From the NCBI GenBank assembly GCA_913030895.1, contig CAJWGK010000002.1, positions 1 through 64,000 of the forward strand: 64,000 bases of DNA, given 5' to 3'. Below, one piece after another: positions 40,448 through 50,494 of this stretch (position 1 is its first letter; each line of letters starts with the position of its first letter). The notes under the pieces are model-generated. The model was not told the DNA's origin. It saw nothing but the letters and a program-made list of their open reading frames with translations, and did no database searches. The translations under genes were made by a program, and so were the position numbers. This DNA is from an uncultured Flavobacteriaceae bacterium (GTDB taxonomy: Bacteria > Bacteroidota > Bacteroidia > Flavobacteriales > Flavobacteriaceae).

Positions 40448-41674
40448 TTATTGTAACATCTGCACAGCCTTCTTTACCGCATCTACCATCGCATCAATCT
40501 CTTGGAAGGTGTTATAAAATGAAAAAGAAGCTCTTACCGTGCCTGGGATTTTATAAAAGTCCATAATCGGTTGAGCACAATGGTGTCCCGTTCTCACCGC
40601 TATCCCCAATTTATCTAGGATACTTCCGATATCATAAGGGTGAATTCCTTCCACATTAAACGAAATCACAGCGGTTTTCTCAGGAGCTACACCATAAACT
40701 TTTAGCCCGGGAATTTGTTTTAAGGCTAGAGTAGCATAGGTCAAAAGTTCTGCTTCATACTTAGCGATATTTTCCATCCCAATCGCGTTGACGTAATCCA
40801 AGGCTGCGCCAAAAGCAATACCTCCAGCTATGTTAGGGGTTCCCGCCTCAAATTTGTGAGGTAAATCTGCATAAGTCGTTTTTTCAAAAGTCACTTCAGC
40901 AATCATTTCTCCACCGCCTTGATAGGGGGGTAAACGATTCAGAGCTGCTTCTTTTCCGTAGAGCACTCCAATACCCGTTGGACCACATATTTTGTGCGCA
41001 GATGTAACATAATAATCGACATTTAGTGCTTGGACATCTGCTTTTATATGGGGGGAGGCTTGTGCTCCATCAATCAAAACCTCAGCACCAACGGCATGGG
41101 CTTTGTTGATAATTTCTTCAATGGGGTTGACTGTGCCCAAAGCATTGGAAACATGATTGACAAAAACTAATTTGGTACGGTCTGAAAGCAGTTCGTCATA
41201 AGCATCCATAATCAACACCCCATCCTCATTCATGGGAATCACTTTTAACAATGCCCCCGTTTTTTGACAAAGCATTTGCCAAGGCACAATATTGGAGTGG
41301 TGTTCCAAAGCAGAAACAATGAGTTCATCTCCTTCTTTTAGCAATTCAGCGTAACCACTGCTAATAATATTTATAGCATGTGTGGTTCCCGAAGTAAAAA
41401 TCACCTCATAGGGATGAGCGGCATTAAAATGTTTTTGAATCTTTTGTCTGGCACCCTCATAGGCATCAGTTGCCTCCTGACTCAATGCATGTACGCCACG
41501 ATGAATATTGGCATTGTAATTTTCATAATAGTCCACGATAGTGTTGATCACCTGAGTGGGTGTTTGAGAGGTTGCTGCATTGTCAAAATACACTAACGGC
41601 CTTCCATTTACTTCCCTATTTAAAACAGGGAAATCTTTTCGGATTTTTGTTACGTTCATTGGCTTATAGATCAA
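40448..41674 (-). CDS. sufS: cysteine desulfurase SufS
   Basis: VYFDNAATSQTP, ALEHHSNIVPWQ, TSAHKICGPTGIGVLYG, RTGHHCAQPIMD. Confidence 0.95.
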   Translation of the reverse strand: MIYKPMNVTKIRKDFPVLNREVNGRPLVYFDNAATSQTPTQVINTIVDYYENYNANIHRGVHALSQEATDAYEGARQKIQKHFNAAHPYEVIFTSGTTHAINIISSGYAELLKEGDELIVSALEHHSNIVPWQMLCQKTGALLKVIPMNEDGVLIMDAYDELLSDRTKLVFVNHVSNALGTVNPIEEIINKAHAVGAEVLIDGAQASPHIKADVQALNVDYYVTSAHKICGPTGIGVLYGKEAALNRLPPYQGGGEMIAEVTFEKTTYADLPHKFEAGTPNIAGGIAFGAALDYVNAIGMENIAKYEAELLTYATLALKQIPGLKVYGVAPEKTAVISFNVEGIHPYDIGSILDKLGIAVRTGHHCAQPIMDFYKIPGTVRASFSFYNTFQEIDAMVDAVKKAVQMLQ

Positions 41675-42980
41675 ATCCTAAGTTTACTCCCAGTTTTTTT
41701 GCGATCAGTAGATTGATTCGCTTCTTTAATATGGGTAGTTCCACACTCTCCAGCACGTTGTTGGCAAAGGCATATGTTAATAGTGCCTTGGCTTCTTTTT
41801 TTGGAATCCCTCTGGATTGTAGATAAAATAGTGCTTCCTCGTCTAATTGTCCCACGGTACATCCGTGAGAACATTTCACATCATCGGCAAATATCTCCAA
41901 CTGGGGCTTTGTATTCACCGTTGCTTTATCATCTAGCAATATATTGTTGTTCTGCTGAAAGGCATTTGTTTTTTGTGCGATTTGATCCACATGTATTTTT
42001 CCATTAAATACCCCAACGGCTCCATCAGAAAATACGCCTTTATAATCTTGGTGACTTTCGCAATTGGGCTTAATGTGATCTACCAGTGTGTAGTGATCCA
42101 CATGCTGCTTGTCGTCTAAGATGGTGACCCCTTTGAGGGTAGCATCTGCATTGGCTCCCTTCAGATAAAAATTTAAATTATTCCGTGTCAACTTACCTCC
42201 AAGGGAAAAAGTGTGCACCCTAACATTACTGTTTTTCTCTTGAGAAATATAGGTATTGTCAATTAGGGAAGCAGTCGGTAAATCATTTTGAATCTTATAG
42301 TAATCCACGAAAGCATCCTGATGGGCGTATATTTCCGTTACTGAATTGGTAACTACCTCATGAGACTTCAAACTCTGATGGCGCTCCAAAATTTGTACTT
42401 GGGCATTTTTATCCACCACAATAAGATTTCGAGGTTGTAGCCACAGGGCTTTTTCTTTTCCAGTGGAAAAATGGATCAACTCAATGGGTTTTTCAGCCAC
42501 CACACTTTTGGGAATATAAATGTATGCACCTTCTTGAGTGTAGGAGGTATTGAGTGCAGTAAGACTGTCATTTGTGTTGGCAATCTTATTAAAGTAAGTG
42601 TCAATCAACTTTCTGTATTTCGCTTTGGATAGTGCAGCAGACATCAAACAAACATCCAATCCATCGTGGGTGGTATCTGAAAGAAAGGGACTGTAAACAC
42701 CGTCTATAAAAACTACCTTATAGGTGTCAATCTCATACAGGAAATACTTCTTTACTTTCTTGAGGTCAATGGTCGTTTCGGACTTGGGAAACAATGCATA
42801 GTCATTGCGAACCATTGCATTTAGGGAAGTGTATTTCCAAGCTTCGTCTTTACGGGTAGGAAAGCCTTTTTGCTCAAAGGTCTTTAGAGATTCTAAACGG
42901 GTTTGATGCACCGGGTCAGAAAAGTCTATACTGCCCTCAAAAGCGAGATGTGATGCCAATAATTTTTCTTTGAAATCCAT
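41664..42980 (-). CDS. sufD: Fe-S cluster assembly protein SufD
   Basis: AFQQNNNILLDDKATVNTKPQLEIFADDVKCSHGCTVGQLDEEALFYLQSRGI. Confidence 0.95.
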   Translation of the reverse strand: MDFKEKLLASHLAFEGSIDFSDPVHQTRLESLKTFEQKGFPTRKDEAWKYTSLNAMVRNDYALFPKSETTIDLKKVKKYFLYEIDTYKVVFIDGVYSPFLSDTTHDGLDVCLMSAALSKAKYRKLIDTYFNKIANTNDSLTALNTSYTQEGAYIYIPKSVVAEKPIELIHFSTGKEKALWLQPRNLIVVDKNAQVQILERHQSLKSHEVVTNSVTEIYAHQDAFVDYYKIQNDLPTASLIDNTYISQEKNSNVRVHTFSLGGKLTRNNLNFYLKGANADATLKGVTILDDKQHVDHYTLVDHIKPNCESHQDYKGVFSDGAVGVFNGKIHVDQIAQKTNAFQQNNNILLDDKATVNTKPQLEIFADDVKCSHGCTVGQLDEEALFYLQSRGIPKKEAKALLTYAFANNVLESVELPILKKRINLLIAKKLGVNLGFDL

Positions 42981-42985
42981 ACGGG

Positions 42986-43732
42986 CTATGCCATTTCTTT
43001 AATCCAGTCGTATCCTTTTTCCTCAAGTTCAAGCGCCAATTCCTTTGTTCCTGACTTGACAATTTTACCATCAAACAAAACATGAACAAAATCAGGGACA
43101 ATGTATTCTAATAATCGTTGATAGTGAGTAATTACGATTATAGCATTGTCTTTGGCCCTAAGTTTGTTGACGCCATTGGCGACTATCTTAAGTGCGTCAA
43201 TATCCAAACCGGAATCTGTCTCATCTAAGATGGAAAGCTTGGGCTCCAACATCGCCATTTGAAAAATCTCGTTACGTTTTTTTTCTCCTCCAGAAAAACC
43301 TTCATTAAGCGAGCGAGATAGAAAGCGTGAGTCGATCTCCAATAAATTAGATTTCTCACGAATTTTCTTTAACATCACATTGGCTGGCATATCTTCTAAA
43401 CCTTTGGCCTTTCTATTGGCATTGATCGCTGTTTTGATGAAATTGGTTACACTAACTCCTGGGATTTCCACAGGATACTGAAAGGATAGAAAGATCCCTT
43501 TATGAGCGCGTTCCTCAGCATCTAGCTCGCCTAGGTCTTCTCCCTCTAAAAGCATAGCTCCCTTGGTCACCTCATAATCCTGATGTCCTGCAATCGCTGC
43601 TGAAAGGGTGCTTTTTCCAGAACCATTAGGCCCCATAATCGCATGTACTTCCCCAGCTTTAACGTCTAGGTCAATACCATTTAGAATTTTTTTTCCCTCT
43701 ACTTGGGCGTGAAGATTTTCTATTGTTAGCAT
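42986..43732 (-). CDS. sufC: Fe-S cluster assembly ATPase SufC
   Basis: AIMGPNGSGKSTLSAAIAGH, FSGGEKKRNEIFQMAMLEPKLSILDETDSGLDIDAL. Confidence 0.95.
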   Translation of the reverse strand: MLTIENLHAQVEGKKILNGIDLDVKAGEVHAIMGPNGSGKSTLSAAIAGHQDYEVTKGAMLLEGEDLGELDAEERAHKGIFLSFQYPVEIPGVSVTNFIKTAINANRKAKGLEDMPANVMLKKIREKSNLLEIDSRFLSRSLNEGFSGGEKKRNEIFQMAMLEPKLSILDETDSGLDIDALKIVANGVNKLRAKDNAIIVITHYQRLLEYIVPDFVHVLFDGKIVKSGTKELALELEEKGYDWIKEMA

Positions 43733-43742
43733 AAGTGTTTTT

Positions 43743-45188
43743 TTATCCAACTGATCCCTCTAAGGAAATCTCTAATAATTTTTGAGCCTCTACGGCAAAT
43801 TCCATGGGTAACTTATTCAGTACTTCTTTACTAAAACCATTTACAATCAAGGCAATTGCCTTTTCTGGATCAATCCCTCGCTGATTGCAATAAAAAACTT
43901 GATCCTCTCCAATCTTACTGGTGGTTGCTTCATGCTCTATCTGAGCCGTTTTATTTTTTACTTCAATGTAAGGGAAGGTGTGTGCCCCACATTTATTCCC
44001 CATCAAGAGGGAATCACATTGAGAGAAATTTCTCGCGTTGGTCGCCCGAGGTGAAACCTGTACCAGCCCTCTGTAGCTATTTTGTGATTTTCCTGCAGAT
44101 ATCCCTTTAGAAATAATAGTACTCCTAGTGTTTTTCCCTAAATGAATCATTTTGGTACCTGTATCGGCTTGCTGAAAATCGTTGGTCAATGCAATGGAAT
44201 AAAACTCCCCGATGGAGTCATTTCCTTTTAATATACAGGAAGGATATTTCCAGGTTACAGCTGAACCAGTTTCTACTTGCGTCCAAGATATTTTTGAACG
44301 GGTATGGCAAATACCTCGTTTGGTGACAAAATTGTACACCCCACCTTTACCGCTTTTATCTCCAGGAAACCAGTTCTGAACAGTAGAATATTTGATTTCA
44401 GCAGCGTCTAAAGCAATCAACTCTACCACAGCGGCATGCAATTGATTTTCATCTCTTGAAGGCGCGGTACAACCTTCAAGGTAACTGACATAGCTCGATT
44501 CATCGGCAATAACCAATGTTCTCTCAAACTGTCCCGTACCTGCTTGATTGATTCTAAAGTATGTGGATAATTCCATCGGACAACGAACCCCTTTGGGAAT
44601 GTAACAGAATGAGCCATCGGAAAAGACGGCAGAATTCAAGGCAGCAAAATAATTGTCTTTGATGGGAATTACCGTACCGATATATTTTTTTACTAATTCG
44701 GGATGTTCCTGAATTGCCTCAGATATAGAACAAAAAATAATGCCCTTTTCGGCGAGGGTTTTCTTAAAGGTGGTCGCAACGGAAACCGAGTCCATAACAA
44801 TATCTACAGCCACACCAGCCAATTTCTTTTGTTCATCTAAAGAAATTCCCAGCTTGTCGAAAGTTGCCAATAATTCTGGGTCAACTTCGTCCAAGCTTTT
44901 ATATTGATCTTTTTTCTTAGGAGCAGAGTAATAGGAAATCGCTTGATAATCAGGCTTATTATATTTCACATTCGCCCACTCAGGCTCCTTCATCGCTTTC
45001 CAGGCGTCAAAAGCCTTTAGTCGCCATTCCGTCATCCACTCAGGTTCGTTTTTTTTCTTTGAAATCCCACGAACCACTTCTTCATTTAAACCAACAGGAA
45101 AGGTCTCAGAATCAATATCGGTATAAAACCCGTATTCGTATTCTTTTGTTTCCAGTTCTTTCTTTAACTCTTCCTCTGTGTAAGCCAT
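43743..45188 (-). CDS. sufB: Fe-S cluster assembly protein SufB
   Basis: [60 protein letters not shown]. Confidence 0.95.
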   Translation of the reverse strand: MAYTEEELKKELETKEYEYGFYTDIDSETFPVGLNEEVVRGISKKKNEPEWMTEWRLKAFDAWKAMKEPEWANVKYNKPDYQAISYYSAPKKKDQYKSLDEVDPELLATFDKLGISLDEQKKLAGVAVDIVMDSVSVATTFKKTLAEKGIIFCSISEAIQEHPELVKKYIGTVIPIKDNYFAALNSAVFSDGSFCYIPKGVRCPMELSTYFRINQAGTGQFERTLVIADESSYVSYLEGCTAPSRDENQLHAAVVELIALDAAEIKYSTVQNWFPGDKSGKGGVYNFVTKRGICHTRSKISWTQVETGSAVTWKYPSCILKGNDSIGEFYSIALTNDFQQADTGTKMIHLGKNTRSTIISKGISAGKSQNSYRGLVQVSPRATNARNFSQCDSLLMGNKCGAHTFPYIEVKNKTAQIEHEATTSKIGEDQVFYCNQRGIDPEKAIALIVNGFSKEVLNKLPMEFAVEAQKLLEISLEGSVG

Positions 45189-45203
45189 AGAATTTATTTC
45201 AAT

Positions 45204-45533
45204 TTAAAGGGAAAAACTTTCTCCGCAGCCACAGGTTCGCTGTGCATTAGGGTTATTAAAAACAAAGCCCTTACCATTTAGCCCTCCAGAATATTCTAAA
45301 GTAGTGCCTAATAAGTAAAGCAAGCTTTTTTTGTCTACCAAAATCCGGACTTGGTTATCCTCGAAAATTCGATCCTCCTCGGATTGTGCATGGTCAAAAG
45401 TTAGATCATAAGACAAGCCAGAGCAACCACCACTTTTGACCCCAACGCGAATGTAATCTAAATCGGGATTGTAGCCTTCCTCTTGCATTAATTGCGATAC
45501 TTTTTGACGCGCATCTGCAGTTACCTTGATCAT
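45204..45533 (-). CDS. sufA: HesB/IscA-type iron-sulfur assembly protein
   Basis: IRVGVKSGGCSGLSYDL and CGCGESF C-terminus. Confidence 0.9.
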   Translation of the reverse strand: MIKVTADARQKVSQLMQEEGYNPDLDYIRVGVKSGGCSGLSYDLTFDHAQSEEDRIFEDNQVRILVDKKSLLYLLGTTLEYSGGLNGKGFVFNNPNAQRTCGCGESFSL

Positions 45534-45561
45534 GTTTTATAATCATTAATTATCCTTAATA

Positions 45562-45569
45562 CAAATATA
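45562..45569 (-). promoter_or_regulatory. TATATTTG -7 promoter element for the suf operon
   Basis: Plus-strand CAAATATA, 29 bp upstream of the sufA start. Confidence 0.5.
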
Positions 45570-45695
45570 GTTCATTTCCGTCTATTTTAGGGCGTAAACT
45601 ATCGATTCTGACTATAGTTCAATTAAAATTTACTGTGGTGTTTTCTTAAAAAAAGACTTCTCTCAACACAATGTGGGCAAAGGATTAAATCTTAT

Positions 45696-45703
45696 TACTT
45701 TTG
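45696..45703 (+). promoter_or_regulatory. TACTTTTG -7 promoter element abutting thiL
   Basis: Exact TAnnTTTG match ending 4 nt before the thiL ATG. Confidence 0.5.
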
Positions 45704-45707
45704 CAGT

Positions 45708-46751
45708 ATGTTTGAAAACAAAAGCCGAACTCCCCTCTCCGAATTGGGAGAATTTAAATTAATTGAGCATTTAACCAAAACTTTTACTGTCAGTGATGAA
45801 ACTACAGTGTTAGGCGTTGGTGATGATGCTGCAGTACTTCAATTAAAAGACGAGCAAACCGTAGTCACAAATGACCTACTAATCGAAGGCATTCATTTTG
45901 ACTTGACCTATGTGCCACTAAAACACTTGGGCTACAAAGCAGTAATGGTCAACCTTTCCGATGTTTATGCCATGAATGCGGTTCCTAAGCAAATCACTGT
46001 TTCCATAGCGGTGTCGAATCGTTTTCCTTTAGAAGCTCTGGAAGAATTATACACCGGAATAGGTTTGGCTTGTAAAAATTACAAAATCGATATGATTGGA
46101 GGCGATACCTCATCCAGCACAACGGGTCTAATGATCTCCATAACTGCTATTGGTCAAGCTAAAAAAGAAAAAATAACCTACCGATCTGGTGCAAAACCCA
46201 ACGACCTGCTGGTCATGAGTGGAGATATCGGGGGTGCCTATATGGGGCTACAGGTTTTGGAACGTGAAAAAGCGGTTTTTAAAGTCAATCCCAACAATCA
46301 ACCTGATCTGGCGCAATATTCCTATTGTGTAGAACGCCAACTTAAACCTGAGGCTAGAAAAGACATTATTGAGCTTTTAGCGGAACTGGATATCACCCCC
46401 AATGCTATGATAGACATAAGCGACGGATTGTCCTCTGAGATTTTTCACCTTTGCAAGACTTCTGGTGTAGGCTGCGATATTTATGAAGAAAAATTACCTG
46501 CAGACCCTCAGACAATAAGTATCGCTGAGGAATTTAAAATCAATAGCACCACTGCACTACTCAATGGAGGTGAAGATTACGAATTATTGATGGCTATTAA
46601 AACCGAGGACTATGACAAAATCAAGTCCCATCCACTATTGACAACAATTGGCCATTTTACGGATCAAAAAGAAGTTTGTAACATGACCACTGGTCTGGGA
46701 CAATCCATAAAACTGGAGGCACAAGGTTGGCAGAATTTTAACCAAGAATAA
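45708..46751 (+). CDS. thiL: thiamine-phosphate kinase
   Basis: SELGEFKLIEHL, GVGDDAAVL, VNLSDVYAMNAVPKQ, MIGGDTSSS, MIDISDGLSSEI. Confidence 0.92.
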   Translation: MFENKSRTPLSELGEFKLIEHLTKTFTVSDETTVLGVGDDAAVLQLKDEQTVVTNDLLIEGIHFDLTYVPLKHLGYKAVMVNLSDVYAMNAVPKQITVSIAVSNRFPLEALEELYTGIGLACKNYKIDMIGGDTSSSTTGLMISITAIGQAKKEKITYRSGAKPNDLLVMSGDIGGAYMGLQVLEREKAVFKVNPNNQPDLAQYSYCVERQLKPEARKDIIELLAELDITPNAMIDISDGLSSEIFHLCKTSGVGCDIYEEKLPADPQTISIAEEFKINSTTALLNGGEDYELLMAIKTEDYDKIKSHPLLTTIGHFTDQKEVCNMTTGLGQSIKLEAQGWQNFNQE

Positions 46752-46752
46752 T

Positions 46753-47568
46753 TTAGCCCAAGGCAACATCTAAAGTCATCATCACGATGAAGCCACCAAT
46801 AAAACCTAGGGTAGCAATATCAGTGTACTTATCTTGTTGCGTTTCAGGTATTACTTCCTCCACCACCACAAAGATCATTGCTCCAGCAGCAAATGCAAGT
46901 GCATAGGGTAAAATAGGTGTAAAAAATGTAACCGCAACCGCACCAAGTACGGCAGCAAAAGGCTCGACAATTGCCGATAATTGTCCATACCAAAAGCTTT
47001 TAAACTTACTTACCCCTTGCCTTCTCAAGGGCATGGAAACTGCGATACCTTCAGGAAAATTTTGAATCCCAATCCCAATAGCAAGTGCTACGGCTCCTCC
47101 AATTGAGGCTTCGGGAATTCCTGCAGCAACTCCGCCAAACAAAACTCCGACAGCCAAACCTTCAGGAATATTATGCAGCGTAATAGCCAGTACCAATAAT
47201 GTGGTTTTGTGCCAAGGTGTTTTGATACCCTCGGAATCTTTAAAGTTTATATGAATGTGGGGTAAAATCTTGTCCAATCCAAAAATAAATAGTGCACCAA
47301 GACCAAACCCAACTGCTGCGGGAATCACCTTGACAAAACCTTCGCCCTGAGACATCTCAATCCCCGGTGCCAATAGACTCCAAAAACTTGCAGCAACCAT
47401 CACCCCGCCCGTAAAACCGAGCATGCCATCCAAAAAACCGCGATGCATTGTTTTAAATAAATAAACAAATGAAGCGCCAAAAGCAGTTAATAGCCAAGTA
47501 AAAACCGTTGCGTAAAACGCACCTTTAACAGGGCTTATTCCTCCAAAAAAGTCAATGATAACATCCAT
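46753..47568 (-). CDS. ZIP family metal transporter
   Basis: HNIPEGLAVGV, GIGIQNFPEGIAVSMPLR, EEVIPETQ motifs. Confidence 0.92.
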   Translation of the reverse strand: MDVIIDFFGGISPVKGAFYATVFTWLLTAFGASFVYLFKTMHRGFLDGMLGFTGGVMVAASFWSLLAPGIEMSQGEGFVKVIPAAVGFGLGALFIFGLDKILPHIHINFKDSEGIKTPWHKTTLLVLAITLHNIPEGLAVGVLFGGVAAGIPEASIGGAVALAIGIGIQNFPEGIAVSMPLRRQGVSKFKSFWYGQLSAIVEPFAAVLGAVAVTFFTPILPYALAFAAGAMIFVVVEEVIPETQQDKYTDIATLGFIGGFIVMMTLDVALG

Positions 47569-47657
47569 ATTAGAGCGCTTTTTATTTCGCGTAAATATAG
47601 ATAAAAAGGAACTATTTAAGTCATCTGTTGGTTGGATTGACTAATTTTGAAAGTGTA

Positions 47658-48791
47658 ATGAAAAAAAATCATTTCAACTATATTATCTGTGGAGGCGGTG
47701 CCTCTGGTTTGTTGTTAGCCTTCCGGATTTGCAATGACCCTTTCTTTGCTGATAAATCTATTTTATTAATAGAAAAAGACCAAAAAAACTCAAATGACAG
47801 AACATGGTGTTTTTGGGAGTCCAACGAAGGTGACTTAGAGGAGATTATTCACAAGACCTGGAATCAATCTTTTTTCGCTTCAAAAGACTATCACTTAAAT
47901 TTTTCCCTCAGCCCATTTCAATACAAGATGATCCGAAGTTTGGACTTTTATAAATTTATGCAGCAACGCCTCAAAAGCTTAGATCAGCTTATCCAAGTTA
48001 AAGATGAAGTCCTGAAAATCGATAATAAAAAGGTAAGCACCGCACAAGTGGAGTACAGTGCAGATTTGATTTTCTCAAGTATCTTCAACCCTGAGAAATT
48101 ACATCAACAAAAAAAATACCCTGTTCTACAACAACACTTTATCGGTCAGGTTATTGAAACAAGAAATAATTGTTTCGATCCAGATAAGATTGAATTTATG
48201 AACTTTAATGTCCCTCAAAAGGGTAACACAAGATTCATGTATGTACTGCCTTTGTCTCCAAATAAAGCACTTTTGGAGTACACACTTTTTTCAGCGGACT
48301 TGTTAGATCGACAAGAATATTTAGATGAAATCACTGCCTTTGCCGAGCAACTTCCTACTGGGGGCTACATGGTGATTGAGGAAGAACAAGGGAATATCCC
48401 TATGACTTGTTTCCGTTTCGACCTAAACAATACCGAAAATATTTTACACATTGGCACTGCTGGTGGCTGGACTAAACCCAGTACAGGGTATACTTTTCAG
48501 CGAATCAATAGTAAAACAAAAGCCTTGGTTGAATTTTTAAAACACAATCGTCCCCTGAGCCAATTCGGACGAAAAAATAGATTTTGGTTTTACGATTTAC
48601 TTTTTCTGGATGTTTTGTCTGAAGACAATGCCAATGGTGCTGATCTTTTCAAAAGAATGTTCCAAAATAATTCCCCTGAAGTCATCTTTAAATTTTTGGA
48701 TGAGAAAAGTAACTATTGGCAAGAATTTCAGATCATGCGTTCCTTCAAGGTAGGAAAATTTGTAAGGGCTTTGTGGAAGAGAGTTTTTTAA
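47658..48791 (+). CDS. crtY: lycopene cyclase family protein
   Basis: YIICGGGASGLLLAFRI, DRTWCFWE, GTAGGWTKPSTGYTFQRI; ATG 47658 preferred. Confidence 0.88.
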   Translation: MKKNHFNYIICGGGASGLLLAFRICNDPFFADKSILLIEKDQKNSNDRTWCFWESNEGDLEEIIHKTWNQSFFASKDYHLNFSLSPFQYKMIRSLDFYKFMQQRLKSLDQLIQVKDEVLKIDNKKVSTAQVEYSADLIFSSIFNPEKLHQQKKYPVLQQHFIGQVIETRNNCFDPDKIEFMNFNVPQKGNTRFMYVLPLSPNKALLEYTLFSADLLDRQEYLDEITAFAEQLPTGGYMVIEEEQGNIPMTCFRFDLNNTENILHIGTAGGWTKPSTGYTFQRINSKTKALVEFLKHNRPLSQFGRKNRFWFYDLLFLDVLSEDNANGADLFKRMFQNNSPEVIFKFLDEKSNYWQEFQIMRSFKVGKFVRALWKRVF

Positions 48792-49765
48792 TAAGTTCGG
48801 TTCATCAACCAATTTTTCAGTGCTCTAAATCGAGTTTTTTGTTCCTCAGTTATCGATAGTTTTTCCAATTCTATTTCCGCTAAATCAGAATGATGGCGTA
48901 TTAACTTTCTAGTTGCCTCTTTAGCTCCAGTTGCTTTAAACAAATGCTTAACGCTTGAAATTTTTTCATCATCAGAGAGGGATTGTGCTCCGCTTAATAA
49001 AAGCTTTAATAAATCCCCTTGTTTTGGATCAGCTTTTTTTAATGCCAAGTGGTAAAGAATTGTTTTTTTATTTTCTAAAATATCTCCTCCTATTTTCTTG
49101 CCAAAAGTAGCCTCATCGCCGAAAGCATCGAGATAATCATCTTGCAGCTGAAAAGCAATTCCCAACTGTATCCCAAAATTATAAATAACAGTTTGATCCT
49201 CAGCGCTAGCCTTGCCTGTAATCGCACCCATTTGCAAGGCACAACCCACCAAAACTGCCGTCTTGAGCCTAATCATTTCGATATATTCCTTTTGAGTAAC
49301 TACCGATGCAGTCTCAAAATCCATATCATATTGCTGCCCTTCGCATACTTCGATAGCTGTTTTACTGAGTAGTCGGGTTAGCTTCTGAAAAATCTCGGTC
49401 GGATAGTCCTCTAGGGATTGATAGGCTTTGATTAACATGGCGTCTCCAGAGAGGATCGCCGTATTGACATCCCATTTTTCATGGACAGTCATCCTACCTC
49501 TCCTCAAAAATGCCTTGTCCATGATATCATCATGCATCAAGGTGAAGTTATGAAAAACCTCAACCGAAAGTGCGGCTCCCATTGCCTGATCTGGAGAGGA
49601 TTCAAAACTTTCTGCAGCCATCAAACATAAAAACGGACGAATTCTCTTGCCCCCTAAATCCAAAAGATATTCCATTGGACGGTATAAATTTTGGGGAGAC
49701 TTATCCGAAATAAACTTTTCAAGAGAAGATTTAAATTCCTTTTGATAAGCCTTAAAAATATCCAT
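48788..49765 (-). CDS. polyprenyl (geranylgeranyl-type) diphosphate synthase
   Basis: LMHDDIMDKAFLRRG first Asp-rich motif, FQLQDDYLDAFGD second motif, GGKRIRPFLCLMAAE. Confidence 0.92.
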   Translation of the reverse strand: MDIFKAYQKEFKSSLEKFISDKSPQNLYRPMEYLLDLGGKRIRPFLCLMAAESFESSPDQAMGAALSVEVFHNFTLMHDDIMDKAFLRRGRMTVHEKWDVNTAILSGDAMLIKAYQSLEDYPTEIFQKLTRLLSKTAIEVCEGQQYDMDFETASVVTQKEYIEMIRLKTAVLVGCALQMGAITGKASAEDQTVIYNFGIQLGIAFQLQDDYLDAFGDEATFGKKIGGDILENKKTILYHLALKKADPKQGDLLKLLLSGAQSLSDDEKISSVKHLFKATGAKEATRKLIRHHSDLAEIELEKLSITEEQKTRFRALKNWLMNRTY

Positions 49766-49864
49766 TTTAACTAAATTTTGTTAAAAATACTGTAGACAAT
49801 GTTAATGTAATATAAAAAGAATGTAAACTTTGGAAACTTTTATTGTTTTTAAAGTTTTCTAATG

Positions 49865-49872
49865 TAAATTTG
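49865..49872 (+). promoter_or_regulatory. TAAATTTG -7 promoter element upstream of the TetR-efflux operon
   Basis: TAnnTTTG match 10 nt before ATG 49883. Confidence 0.45.
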
Positions 49873-49882
49873 GAGCTTCATT

Positions 49883-50494
49883 ATGCAAAAAAAAATCGTT
49901 AAAAAGGCTGCCTGTTTATTTCTTCAGTATGGTTACAAGTCTGTAACCATGGATGACCTTGCCGAAAACATGCGAATCTCTAAAAAAACGATCTACACTT
50001 ATTTTGATGACAAGACATCACTGATACGAGCCTCGGTCTGGCACGTATTTGATGAGGTTAAAACCAAGATCATCGAGGTTCAGGAATCGATGGAAAACCC
50101 CATTGAGGCGCTTTATGAAATCAAAAAAATTGCTGTAGAAGTACTGGGAAATAAAGAGAAATCCCCTCAATATCAATTACAAAAATACTATCCCGCCATT
50201 TATGTTGAAATAAGAAAAAAAGAACTTTCAGCACTTGGAAACTCTTTTGAAATGAGCCTAAAAAAAGGAATGAAATCAGGCCTTTTTAGACCCTCCCTTG
50301 ACACCCAATTTATCACACTTATTTACTTCAATGGATTTAGAGGCCTAAGGGACATCGAGCTTTTCCCTCCAGAGGATTACGATATTGATCAGATAATTGG
50401 AAAGTTTATCGATTATCACCTTCGGGCAATTGTTACGCCAAAAGGATTAAAGTTTTTAGAAAATTATAATGCAGTTAAACCCCATGAAAATTAA
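49883..50494 (+). CDS. TetR/AcrR family transcriptional regulator
   Basis: N-terminal HTH KKAACLFLQYGYKSVTMDDLAENMRISKKTIYTYFDDKTSLI. Confidence 0.9.
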   Translation: MQKKIVKKAACLFLQYGYKSVTMDDLAENMRISKKTIYTYFDDKTSLIRASVWHVFDEVKTKIIEVQESMENPIEALYEIKKIAVEVLGNKEKSPQYQLQKYYPAIYVEIRKKELSALGNSFEMSLKKGMKSGLFRPSLDTQFITLIYFNGFRGLRDIELFPPEDYDIDQIIGKFIDYHLRAIVTPKGLKFLENYNAVKPHEN

